The position numbers and the translations under genes are program-made. This document shows positions 1-5,988 of a DNA stretch of 24,717 nucleotides, in pieces. The stretch comes from an uncultured Burkholderiales bacterium (lineage in GTDB: Bacteria > Pseudomonadota > Gammaproteobacteria > Burkholderiales > Burkholderiaceae_C). Below the pieces are notes generated by a model. That model was not told the DNA's origin. It did no database searches and saw nothing but the letters and a program-made list of their open reading frames with translations. The stretch covers positions 1-24,717 of the forward strand of contig CAJBHE010000216.1 of assembly GCA_903952885.1 (NCBI GenBank), given 5' to 3'. Each line of letters begins with the position of its first letter. The first letter of the stretch is position 1.

Positions 1-621
1 ATGAAATTTGTCGCTTTTGAGCGCGCTAAGCAGGGAACGGGTGCGAGCCGCCGTCTGCGTATCACAGGTCGTACACCAGGCATCGTCTATGGTGGCGCTA
101 CCGAAGCTTCGTTGATCGAACTTGATCACAACGCTTTGTGGCATGCCCTGAAAAAAGAAGCCTTCCACGCTTCTGTGTTGCAAATGGAAATCGACGGCAA
201 GAGCACTGAAGTGCTGTTGCGCGACGTGCAATACCACCCCTTCAAGCAACTCGTCTTGCACATCGACTTCCAACGCATCGATGCCAACACCAAGATGAAG
301 AAAAAAGTGCCTTTGCACTACTCAGGTGAAGAGAACTCGCCAGCGGTCAAAGTTGACCAATGCTTGATCAACCACATCGCCACTGAATTGGAAATCTCTT
401 GCATGCCAAAAGATTTGCCAGAGTTTATTGCTGTGGACTTGAGCAACTTGACCAAAGGTCACTCTTTGCACGCCAAAGACATCACCCTGCCTGCAGGCGT
501 GACCGTTGTGGCGCCTGGCACTTCCAACCCCGTGTTGGTTGCTGTTGTGGCAACCAAGGCTGAGGCACCTACACCTCAAGAAACCGCCGCTGCTGCTGGC
601 GACAACAAAAAGAAGAAGTAA
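1..621 (+). CDS. rplY: 50S ribosomal protein L25/general stress protein Ctc
   Basis: 206 residues; binds 5S rRNA in the large ribosomal subunit. The protein has the two-domain Ctc/TL5 layout: an N-terminal L25 beta-barrel (about residues 5-92, with RRLRITGRTPGIVYGG and the VLLRDVQYHPFK segment) and a C-terminal TL5 domain (about 100-190). It ends in an Ala-rich stretch and a KKKK tail. The first base of the window is the A of its ATG, and the protein begins as family members do (MKFVAFERAKQGTGASRRLR), so the gene looks complete although its promoter and RBS are outside. A strong terminator follows at 642-669, then pth, the usual partner in Burkholderiales. The short E. coli L25 lacks the second domain. 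Confidence 0.97.
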   Translation: MKFVAFERAKQGTGASRRLRITGRTPGIVYGGATEASLIELDHNALWHALKKEAFHASVLQMEIDGKSTEVLLRDVQYHPFKQLVLHIDFQRIDANTKMKKKVPLHYSGEENSPAVKVDQCLINHIATELEISCMPKDLPEFIAVDLSNLTKGHSLHAKDITLPAGVTVVAPGTSNPVLVAVVATKAEAPTPQETAAAAGDNKKKK

Positions 622-641
622 TCTCTTTTCAGATTGCTTTG

Positions 642-669
642 AACGGCCCACCTCGGTGGGCCGTTTTGC
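642..669 (+). terminator. Rho-independent terminator after rplY
   Basis: An 11-bp GC-rich stem (AACGGCCCACC / GGTGGGCCGTT) with a very short loop is followed by TTTT and more T-rich sequence. It lies 20 bases after the rplY stop and ends 18 bases before the pth ATG. pth is therefore either read through to or has its own start in this short gap. Confidence 0.88.
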
Positions 670-686
670 TTTGGAATAATGCTCAC

Positions 687-1361
687 ATGATCAAGCTCCT
701 CGTTGGCCTCGGTAACCCAGGCTCTGAATACGAAGCCACGCGACATAACGCGGGCTTTTGGTGGATAGACACTGCTGCGCGTGACCTCAAGGTCAACCTA
801 CTGCCAGACCGCGCGTACCACGGATTGATAGCTCGTACATCGGTCAAGGGCGAGAGCGTGTGGCTGCTAGAACCCCAAACCTTCATGAATCTCTCGGGCA
901 AGTCGGTGGGGGCGTTGGCGCGCTTTTTTAAAATCCAGCCTCAAGAAATTTTGGTGGTGCACGATGAGTTGGACATCACACCTGGCGAAGCCAAACTCAA
1001 ACTCGGTGGCAGCCACGCAGGCCACAATGGTTTGCGCGATATCCATGCACAACTTGGCACAGACCAATACTGGCGATTGCGCATTGGCATTGGCCACCCG
1101 GGTGTGAAGTCGGAGGTTGCAAATTGGGTGTTGAAGAAACCAGCCCCCGACCAACGCAGCGCCATTGAGGACTGCATCACACGCACCAGTTTGGCCTTGC
1201 CGCATTTGCTTGCGGGCGACATGGTGAAAGCCACGCAAATGATTCACACCGCAAAGCCGCCCCGGCCCAAAACACCTCGGCCGGCGACGTTGCTTGACAT
1301 GGAAAAGATGGGGGCTGGAGATGCTGAAAAAATACAAACCAAAGGGTCTGACGGAGGGTAA
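687..1361 (+). CDS. pth: Peptidyl-tRNA hydrolase
   Basis: 224 residues; releases tRNA from peptidyl-tRNAs that drop off the ribosome. The catalytic and substrate residues of the E. coli enzyme are visible at the same numbers: N10 and H20 in GLGNPGSEYEATRHN, D93 in VVHDELD and N114 in GSHAGHNGLRD. The start was placed at ATG 687 because the sequence from there (MIKLLVGLGNPG) matches the family; the frame stays open upstream to a TTG at 639, but that lies inside the rplY terminator. The C-terminus carries a Pro/Arg/Lys-rich extension of about 35 residues (PPRPKTPRP) beyond the usual core. The downstream neighbour starts 70 bases later in the same direction. Confidence 0.97.
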   Translation: MIKLLVGLGNPGSEYEATRHNAGFWWIDTAARDLKVNLLPDRAYHGLIARTSVKGESVWLLEPQTFMNLSGKSVGALARFFKIQPQEILVVHDELDITPGEAKLKLGGSHAGHNGLRDIHAQLGTDQYWRLRIGIGHPGVKSEVANWVLKKPAPDQRSAIEDCITRTSLALPHLLAGDMVKATQMIHTAKPPRPKTPRPATLLDMEKMGAGDAEKIQTKGSDGG

Positions 1362-1431
1362 CTTTTGGCCGATGCCCCGGTTGCATGGCATAGATGCGAA
1401 CTTTGAGCCTTTTCTCAAGACATCTCGCCTC

Positions 1432-1881
1432 ATGAACCTAGCTCTTACCTTTTTCACTTGCTTCTCCACGCACGCTGACACGGTATACCGATGCGGCGAG
1501 GCCTACAGCACGTCAAACCAATGCATTCAAGAAGCAGCAACAGAGGTCAAGCCTTCCTCCGTGCTTCACACCTCAGGGCCAGGCAAAAGCAGCACGACTT
1601 CCATTGACCTTCGCGATGCACAAGCCCTAGAAAAACAAAGACTCCAAACTGAGCGCCAAGCCGCTAAATCAGCGCCTATAAGTCTCAGTACAACGAATGC
1701 CCCACAGTCCGTCATCACAAGCCATGAGCCCATCGCTCAAAGCGACAAGCACAAAGGCAAACACGCTCGCAAAACCCAAAGCCCCTACTTCACAGCGGTA
1801 GACCCCAGCGCAAAGAAGGCAAAGCCCAAAAAGAAAAGCACGTCCAAAGGGGCGCCAACTGACTCTGGATCCAGCCAGTAG
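1432..1881 (+). CDS. Small secreted-looking protein, DUF4124-like N-terminus
   Basis: 149 residues, function not recognised. From ATG 1432 it starts with a short hydrophobic segment (MNLALTFFTCFSTHA) that could be a signal peptide, followed by TVYRCGEAYSTSNQC, which resembles the VYRC-G-xYS-xxxC motif of DUF4124-type periplasmic proteins. The rest is low-complexity, rich in Ser, Lys, Gln and Ala, with a basic C-terminal tail (KKAKPKKKSTSKG). The frame is open upstream to 1294 inside pth, but that part does not look like protein sequence, so the later ATG was chosen. No clear RBS was seen. It converges on the ferredoxin gene with 31 bases between the stops. Cysteines lie at residues 10, 21 and 31. 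Confidence 0.62.
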   Translation: MNLALTFFTCFSTHADTVYRCGEAYSTSNQCIQEAATEVKPSSVLHTSGPGKSSTTSIDLRDAQALEKQRLQTERQAAKSAPISLSTTNAPQSVITSHEPIAQSDKHKGKHARKTQSPYFTAVDPSAKKAKPKKKSTSKGAPTDSGSSQ

Positions 1882-1912
1882 CCGCGCGATACGCTGTACG
1901 CACAAAGCTTGG

Positions 1913-2167
1913 TTACTGCGCCGTTTGCTGCAGCAGTCGAAACTTTGCCAACAAAGCCTCTCGCCCCTCTATTAGCTCAGGGTTCACAGGGATGCACGCC
2001 ACAGGGCACACCTGCACGCACTGGGGTTCATCGAAATGGCCCACGCACTCTGTACATTTGTCAGAGTTGATTTCATAAATCTCTGGGCCCAAGAAGATGG
2101 CTTCGTTTGGGCACTCGGGCTCGCACACATCGCAGTTGATGCATTCGTCGGTGATCATCAAGGCCAT
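1913..2167 (-). CDS. YfhL-family 2[4Fe-4S] ferredoxin
   Basis: 84 residues; a small cytoplasmic electron carrier. Two [4Fe-4S] binding sets are visible: C9, C12, C15, C19 (DECINCDVCEPECPNEA) and C38, C41, C50, C54 (KCTECVGHFDEPQCVQVCP). The wide spacing between the second and third Cys of the second set is typical of the YfhL/Allochromatium-type ferredoxins. A ninth cysteine, C58, follows. The length is normal. It lies downstream of coaD on the same strand, a common arrangement in beta- and gamma-proteobacteria, but is separated from it here by about 300 bp holding a decayed gene. Its redox partner is not known from sequence; a ferredoxin-NADP reductase gene lies about 15 kb away in this window. 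Confidence 0.95.
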   Translation of the reverse strand: MALMITDECINCDVCEPECPNEAIFLGPEIYEINSDKCTECVGHFDEPQCVQVCPVACIPVNPELIEGREALLAKFRLLQQTAQ

Positions 2168-2198
2168 ACAAGATCCATCAGTGGGCTAAATAAAAAAT

Positions 2199-2226
2199 AT
2201 TATCCCAGTTCACCATTCGCCGTCAG
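2199..2226 (-). promoter_or_regulatory. Candidate sigma-70 promoter for the ferredoxin gene
   Basis: Read on the minus strand, CTGACG (2226-2221) and GATAAT (2204-2199) are separated by 16 bases. The -10 matches consensus at five of six positions and the -35 at four. The predicted start of transcription is about 25 bases upstream of the ATG at 2167. This was found by eye only. Confidence 0.4.
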
Positions 2227-2362
2227 CTTAGCTCTGACCTTTGGCCACACAGTTGGCATGTGTTTGCACTGAGCAACTCGCAGCTGATGAGTTGGATAGC
2301 ACACGACCATGGGATTGCCATTCGGATACGGCTTGCACCTTGCGACTTTTCAAACGCTGGGA

Positions 2363-2467
2363 TTATTCAAACCTCATGTTGTTGAGTGGCACATCGAGCT
2401 GGCCTTGAAATCTCAGCTTGCGGTCCCAAGCGGGTTTCCTGTTGCGGATGAGTAAGAAGTCTGTCAA
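2363..2467 (-). pseudogene. Decayed histidine phosphatase (phosphoglycerate mutase-like) gene, N-terminal remnant
   Basis: On the minus strand from TTG 2467 the frame reads (L)TDFLLIRNRKP, then AWDRKLRFQGQLDVPLN, then NMRFE and a TAA stop at 2363. This is the N-terminus of the histidine phosphatase family, normally MT-x-LLIRHGET-AWNR-LRFQGQ-DVPLN. The catalytic RHGET block has become RNRKP: each of the four changed codons (His to Asn, Gly to Arg, Glu to Lys, Thr to Pro) can be explained by one base substitution, so the phosphohistidine residue is lost. The TAA stands where relatives usually have Gln (FEQA), consistent with CAA or CAG mutated to a stop, and SQRL follows in the same frame. Further downstream the resemblance fades; about 200 residues of the family are missing. 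The start codon is also not ATG. The remainder of the 2168-2474 gap contains no supported gene. Confidence 0.75.
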
Positions 2468-2474
2468 GCCAACA

Positions 2475-2972
2475 TCACTTAGCGACACGCTTGGCCAACA
2501 AACGTTTGTAAACACTCGCAGACACCAAGTTTTGACCATCATCATCCGCGCCCAGCAAAGAAATTTCACGAACAAAGGTGCTGGAGAGGAATTGGTATTT
2601 GGCGCTTGGGGTAAGGAACACGGTCTCCACCTCAGGCATCAGTTCGCGGTTCATACCGGCGAGTTGAAACTCGTAGTCAAAGTCGGTCACGGTACGCACG
2701 CCGCGCACCATCACGGTGGCGTTGTGTGTGCGAACAAAGTCACGGGCCAAGCCATTGAAGGGCACCACCTCAACCTGTGGGTGAGCGGTCATGGCTTCGC
2801 GCGCCATGTCCATGCGCTCGTCCAAGGTGAACAAAGTTTTTTTGTGGTGCGCCGTGGCAACCGCCAAGATAACTTTGTCAAAAATGGCTGAGGCGCGCAA
2901 AACAATGTCTTCATGGCCCAAGCTGATGGGGTCAAAGGTGCCTGGGTAAATGGCAACAACTTGCTTGGACAT
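2475..2972 (-). CDS. coaD: Pantetheine-phosphate adenylyltransferase
   Basis: 165 residues; transfers AMP from ATP to 4'-phosphopantetheine, the fourth step of coenzyme A synthesis. The nucleotidyltransferase motif is present at the N-terminus (YPGTFDPISLGH, T12 to H20), along with the VRGVRTVTDFDYEFQLAGMNR segment that shapes the active site and the C-terminal SSTFVREI motif. Length is normal. It lies 35 bases downstream of rsmD on the same strand, the standard rsmD-coaD pair. The stop codon is immediately followed by the histidine phosphatase remnant, whose first codon is only 7 bases away, suggesting that the intact gene was once co-transcribed with coaD. Confidence 0.97.
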   Translation of the reverse strand: MSKQVVAIYPGTFDPISLGHEDIVLRASAIFDKVILAVATAHHKKTLFTLDERMDMAREAMTAHPQVEVVPFNGLARDFVRTHNATVMVRGVRTVTDFDYEFQLAGMNRELMPEVETVFLTPSAKYQFLSSTFVREISLLGADDDGQNLVSASVYKRLLAKRVAK

Positions 2973-3007
2973 GGGCGCTCCTAAGTGTTTCTAAAAATCA
3001 AAACTGA

Positions 3008-3631
3008 TTATGCAATTCGGCGCAACAAGTGAGCGTGCACCGCACCCGCTTTGAGGTGGCGATGCAGCGAGAGACCCATAGGCGCTAAATGCTCATCCGT
3101 CCAAGCCACAGGTGCTTCGAGGTACACGAAGCCATCGGCTTTCACTGCCTTACCTGCGGCTTGCAGAGAGGGCTCGAACAAAGTGCCATCAAAAGGTGGG
3201 TCGATGAAGATCAAGTCAACGCTTGATTCGCTGAGCTGCTTCAAGATGGCCACACCATCGGTGCGCAGCACATGCACATTGTTAGACTTGAGGCGATTGA
3301 CTTGCGTACTGAGCTGCGCCACCAAGGCAGGGTCGAGTTCGCACACCTGCACATGGGCTGCGCCGCGTGAGGCGGCTTCAAAGCCCAAAGCGCCTGTACC
3401 AGCAAACGGGTCTACACATCGCCAGCCCAAGAGCGACTGGCCAAGCCAGTTGAACAAGGTTTCGCGCACGCGGTCGGGTGTAGGGCGAAGTCCCGGTTTC
3501 AAGGCCACGGGCAGCTTGGTGCGTCGCCATTCGCCGCCAATGATGCGAACCTCGCCTGCACCTCTGTGCCGTTTCTCAGCAACAGGTTTAACAGGGGTGG
3601 CACTGAAAGGCTGTGGTGTTCGGGTTTTCAT
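3008..3631 (-). CDS. rsmD: 16S rRNA (guanine(966)-N(2))-methyltransferase
   Basis: 207 residues; methylates G966 of 16S rRNA in the small-subunit assembly intermediate. SAM motif I is CVDPFAGTGALGFEA, the acidic post-I region is VCELDPAL, and the N6/N2-type catalytic motif is DPPF in LIFIDPPFDGTLF. The early RIIGGEWRRTKLP and RPTPDRVRETLFNWL segments are family signatures. ATG 3631 is preferred; a GTG three codons upstream (3640) is possible. The gene is divergent from ftsY with only 30 bases between the two start codons, and those bases contain an inverted repeat. coaD follows 35 bases downstream. Confidence 0.95.
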   Translation of the reverse strand: MKTRTPQPFSATPVKPVAEKRHRGAGEVRIIGGEWRRTKLPVALKPGLRPTPDRVRETLFNWLGQSLLGWRCVDPFAGTGALGFEAASRGAAHVQVCELDPALVAQLSTQVNRLKSNNVHVLRTDGVAILKQLSESSVDLIFIDPPFDGTLFEPSLQAAGKAVKADGFVYLEAPVAWTDEHLAPMGLSLHRHLKAGAVHAHLLRRIA

Positions 3632-3648
3632 AGAATGCACTCATTCTA
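3631..3648. promoter_or_regulatory. Inverted repeat between divergent rsmD and ftsY, TAGAAT in both directions
   Basis: TAGAATG-CACT-CATTCTA is a perfect 7-bp inverted repeat overlapping the rsmD start codon. Each arm reads TAGAAT on its own strand, a five-of-six match to the sigma-70 -10 box, pointing at ftsY on plus and rsmD on minus. No convincing -35 boxes were found at the right distance, so the promoter reading is tentative; an operator or chance symmetry is also possible. Confidence 0.3.
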
Positions 3649-3661
3649 GAAACCATCGCAC

Positions 3662-4669
3662 ATGTTTAGCATCTTCAAGAAAAAAATCGCCGTCGAATTT
3701 GCCACAGATACAAGCACCGTTCAGGTCATGCCGGCAGAGCGCCCGCGCGCCAGCTGGATGGCACGCTTAGGCCATGGTCTGCGCCGCACTGGCCAAAGCA
3801 TCAGCACCGTGTTCACAGGCACAAAGATTGACGACGACCTGTACGAAGAACTCGAAACCGCCCTGCTCATGGCCGATGCTGGCGTGCAAGCCACCGAGTA
3901 TTTGCTGAAAGACTTGAAGCAACGCGTCAAAGACACCTCCACAACAGAGCCAGCAACCGTCAAAGCTTTGTTAGCCGCATCCATTGGCGAGCTGCTCAAA
4001 CCTTTGGAAAAGCCCCTCACCATCGGAGTGCACAAGCCCACCATCATCATGGTGGCAGGCGTGAACGGCGCAGGCAAAACCACATCGATTGGCAAGCTCA
4101 CCCGCCACCTAAGCGACAGCGGTGCCTCGGTGCTGCTGGCCGCCGCAGACACATTCCGCGCTGCCGCCCGTGAGCAACTGGCGGTTTGGGCCACGCGCAA
4201 CACGGTAGAAATTGTCAGCCAAGAAGGCGGCGATCCTGCTTCGGTGAGCTTTGATGCCGTCACCGCAGGACGCGCTCGAGGCAAAGACGTGGTGCTGGTC
4301 GACACCGCAGGCCGTCTGCCCACGCAGTTGCACCTGATGGAAGAGTTGAAGAAGATCAAACGCGTGGTGCAAAAAGCCGAACCGACTGGACCACACGAAG
4401 TGCTGCTGGTGATTGACGGGAATACCGGCCAAAACGCACTCGCCCAAGTGAAGGCATTTGATGAAACGCTGGGCCTCACCGGACTCATCGTTACCAAGCT
4501 AGACGGTACAGCCAAAGGCGGCGTGCTGGCCGCCATCGCACTGTGGGGTCAGAGCCGTGCGGCAGCGGGCGGTAGCGCTGTACCTGTGTATTTCATCGGC
4601 GTAGGCGAAGCCGTGGAAGACCTTGAAACCTTCAGCGCCCAAGAGTTTGCCGATGCCCTTTTAGGCTAA
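3662..4669 (+). CDS. ftsY: Signal recognition particle receptor FtsY
   Basis: 335 residues; the GTPase receptor that docks SRP-ribosome complexes at the inner membrane. The NG domain is complete: helical N domain (about 40-115), P-loop GVNGAGKTT (133-141), the insertion-box DTFRAAAREQL (163-173), DTAGR (214-218), TKLD (278-281) and a GVGEAVEDLETF closing loop. The acidic A domain found in E. coli FtsY is nearly absent; only about 35 residues precede the N domain, as in many beta-proteobacteria. A short basic N-terminus (MFSIFKKK) may contact lipid. The stop overlaps the convergent small gene at 4666 by four bases. Confidence 0.97.
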   Translation: MFSIFKKKIAVEFATDTSTVQVMPAERPRASWMARLGHGLRRTGQSISTVFTGTKIDDDLYEELETALLMADAGVQATEYLLKDLKQRVKDTSTTEPATVKALLAASIGELLKPLEKPLTIGVHKPTIIMVAGVNGAGKTTSIGKLTRHLSDSGASVLLAAADTFRAAAREQLAVWATRNTVEIVSQEGGDPASVSFDAVTAGRARGKDVVLVDTAGRLPTQLHLMEELKKIKRVVQKAEPTGPHEVLLVIDGNTGQNALAQVKAFDETLGLTGLIVTKLDGTAKGGVLAAIALWGQSRAAAGGSAVPVYFIGVGEAVEDLETFSAQEFADALLG

Positions 4670-4890
4670 GGCTTTAAAACACCTTTCAAGCTATCACGCC
4701 AACGCCCACAGCGCTCATGCGCTTCGACCACGGGGTAACTGTCCATACGGCCTTGCTTGCGTGTGAGCGGCGGTTGTATGTAATAGCCCAAACCGCAACG
4801 CAACAGGGTTTCAGATGAATCGGAATTGAGCACATGCGCGCAGCTCTTGCAGCACTGCACGGCAATTCGCTCCAAGGTCATGGGGGGCAT
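4666..4890 (-). CDS. Small cysteine-containing protein of unknown function
   Basis: 74 residues. Function not recognised, though I believe similar short proteins occur near ftsY/rpoH in other Burkholderiales. Cysteines at 13, 14 and 17 (CCKSC), 32 (RCGLGYY) and 61 (ERCGRW) suggest metal binding or a redox role, with RMDSYPVVEAHERCGRW looking like the most constrained segment. No signal peptide or membrane segment. The start at 4890 is fixed by a strong RBS (AAGGAG, plus-strand bases 4897-4902) six bases upstream; a second ATG at 4881 is less well placed. The 3' end overlaps ftsY by four bases. The upstream region carries a LexA-like palindrome and a candidate -10 box, so it appears to be separately regulated. 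Confidence 0.75.
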   Translation of the reverse strand: MPPMTLERIAVQCCKSCAHVLNSDSSETLLRCGLGYYIQPPLTRKQGRMDSYPVVEAHERCGRWRDSLKGVLKP

Positions 4891-4903
4891 AGCGGGCTCC
4901 TTA

Positions 4904-4946
4904 AATACTGTGATTATTTTCAGTATATGTTAAAAAACACAGTATT
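4904..4946 (-). promoter_or_regulatory. Palindromic operator region with LexA-like box before the small Cys protein gene
   Basis: Three half-sites of the type CAGTA/TACTG lie here. ATACTG-N10-CAGTAT (4905-4926) contains, on the minus strand, CTGA-N8-ACAG, one base away from the LexA core CTGT-N8-ACAG. A wider perfect 9-bp inverted repeat AATACTGTG-N25-CACAGTATT spans the whole block (4904-4912 and 4938-4946). A minus-strand TATACT (4927-4922), five of six to the -10 consensus, overlaps the box, and an AAGGAG RBS follows. The layout fits a repressor covering the small gene's promoter; which repressor is inference. Confidence 0.4.
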
Positions 4947-4964
4947 AAACCAATAGCCAAACTG

Positions 4965-4976
4965 AGGGTTAACCCT
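4965..4976. repeat. 12-bp perfect palindrome AGGGTTAACCCT upstream of rpoH
   Basis: AGGGTTAACCCT is self-complementary and lies 16 bases upstream of the CIRCE element. No binding protein can be named from the sequence. Chance is possible, but it sits in an intergenic region already dense in symmetrical sites. Confidence 0.35.
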
Positions 4977-4991
4977 GAACGGACTATGGGC

Positions 4992-5018
4992 TTAGCACTC
5001 CCACCTGACGAGTGCTAA
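4992..5018 (+). promoter_or_regulatory. CIRCE element (HrcA operator) upstream of rpoH
   Basis: TTAGCACTC-N9-GAGTGCTAA, a perfect match to the CIRCE consensus with the exact nine-base spacer. The first arm contains TTAGCA (4992-4997), a four-of-six -35 match, and 18 bases later TAATAT (5016-5021) could be the -10, so the operator would cover the promoter. It lies 33 bases before the rpoH ATG. HrcA is the known CIRCE repressor; control of rpoH by it is inferred from position. Confidence 0.9.
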
Positions 5019-5051
5019 TATACGTTTTAGTTATCCGAAAGGACTCAGACT

Positions 5052-5975
5052 ATGACTACATTGACTCATCAGCCACTCGCGATTGCCAACCCTTGGGGCT
5101 TGGTACCGTCGCTGGGCAACTTGGATGCCTACATCACAGCTGCCAACCGTTTGCCCATGCTCACGCCTGAGCAAGAGCAAGAGTTTGCGCGTCAACTCAA
5201 AGACAACAACGACCTCGAAGCCGCTGGAAAGCTGGTGCTTTCACATCTGCGCTTAGTGGTGTCCATCTCTCGCCAATACTTGGGCTACGGTTTGCCTCAC
5301 GCCGACTTGATTCAAGAAGGCAACATCGGCTTGATGAAAGCCGTCAAACGCTTCGACCCCGACCAAGGCGTGCGTTTGGTGAGCTACGCCATGCACTGGA
5401 TCAAGGCTGAAATTCACGAATACATCTTGAAAAACTGGCGCATGGTGAAGGTGGCCACCACCAAGGCCCAGCGCAAACTGTTTTTCAACCTGCGCTCGAT
5501 GAAGCAGGGCTTCAAGTCCGACGCGCTCGACAACACCCACCGCAACACCCTCAACCCACACGAGGTGAAGGTGGTGGCGACCAAACTCAACGTCAAACCC
5601 GAAGAAGTGCTGGAAATGGAAATGCGCATGTCAGGCGGCGACGTGCTGCTAGACCCCACGCCCAACGAAGACAGCGACGACGCCTTTGGCCCCATTGCCT
5701 ACCTAACTGATACCAATTACGAGCCCACTGCCATGATGGCTGCGCAACAGCGCGATGTGTTGGCGTCTGACGGCATTGCTTCGGCGCTGAACGCGCTCGA
5801 CGAGCGCAGCCGCCGCATCGTGGAAGAGCGCTGGCTCAAAGTGCAAGACAACGGCTCGGGTGGCATGACACTACACGACTTGGCTGCCGAATATGGTGTC
5901 AGCGCTGAGCGCATTCGCCAAATCGAAGTGGCTGCCATGAAGAAGATGAAAGCGGCCTTGGCTGAATTCGCGTAA
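5052..5975 (+). CDS. rpoH: RNA polymerase sigma-32 (heat-shock sigma factor)
   Basis: 307 residues; directs RNA polymerase to heat-shock promoters. Region 2 is clear (LVLSHLRLVVSISRQYLGYGLPHADLIQEGN, then FDPDQGVRLVSYAMHWIKAEI), and the RpoH box that distinguishes this family is QRKLFFNLR at residues 140-148. Region 4.2 at the C-terminus has the helix-turn-helix TLHDLAAEYGVSAERIRQIE. The start ATG 5052 follows AAGGA (5039-5043) by eight bases. A perfect CIRCE element lies directly upstream, so transcription is probably under HrcA as well as temperature and chaperone control. It converges on the sco gene with 13 bases between stops and no obvious terminator. Confidence 0.98.
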   Translation: MTTLTHQPLAIANPWGLVPSLGNLDAYITAANRLPMLTPEQEQEFARQLKDNNDLEAAGKLVLSHLRLVVSISRQYLGYGLPHADLIQEGNIGLMKAVKRFDPDQGVRLVSYAMHWIKAEIHEYILKNWRMVKVATTKAQRKLFFNLRSMKQGFKSDALDNTHRNTLNPHEVKVVATKLNVKPEEVLEMEMRMSGGDVLLDPTPNEDSDDAFGPIAYLTDTNYEPTAMMAAQQRDVLASDGIASALNALDERSRRIVEERWLKVQDNGSGGMTLHDLAAEYGVSAERIRQIEVAAMKKMKAALAEFA

Positions 5976-5988
5976 AGCGAACCTCACA

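Noticed and set aside
639..686. Upstream TTG start for pth
   Set aside because: It would place translated sequence across the rplY terminator stem, and the family N-terminus begins at ATG 687.
2200..2345. Minus-strand frame of about 50 codons (contains PYPNGNPMVVCYPTHQLRV) between the ferredoxin gene and the phosphatase remnant
   Set aside because: It reads somewhat like protein, but it has no RBS, no recognised family, and overlaps the candidate ferredoxin promoter. An open stretch of this length can occur by chance. A homology search could revive it.
3721..4536. Minus-strand open frame (271 codons) inside ftsY
   Set aside because: Antisense shadow of a complete FtsY; Ser/Ala/Val-rich and without recognisable motifs.
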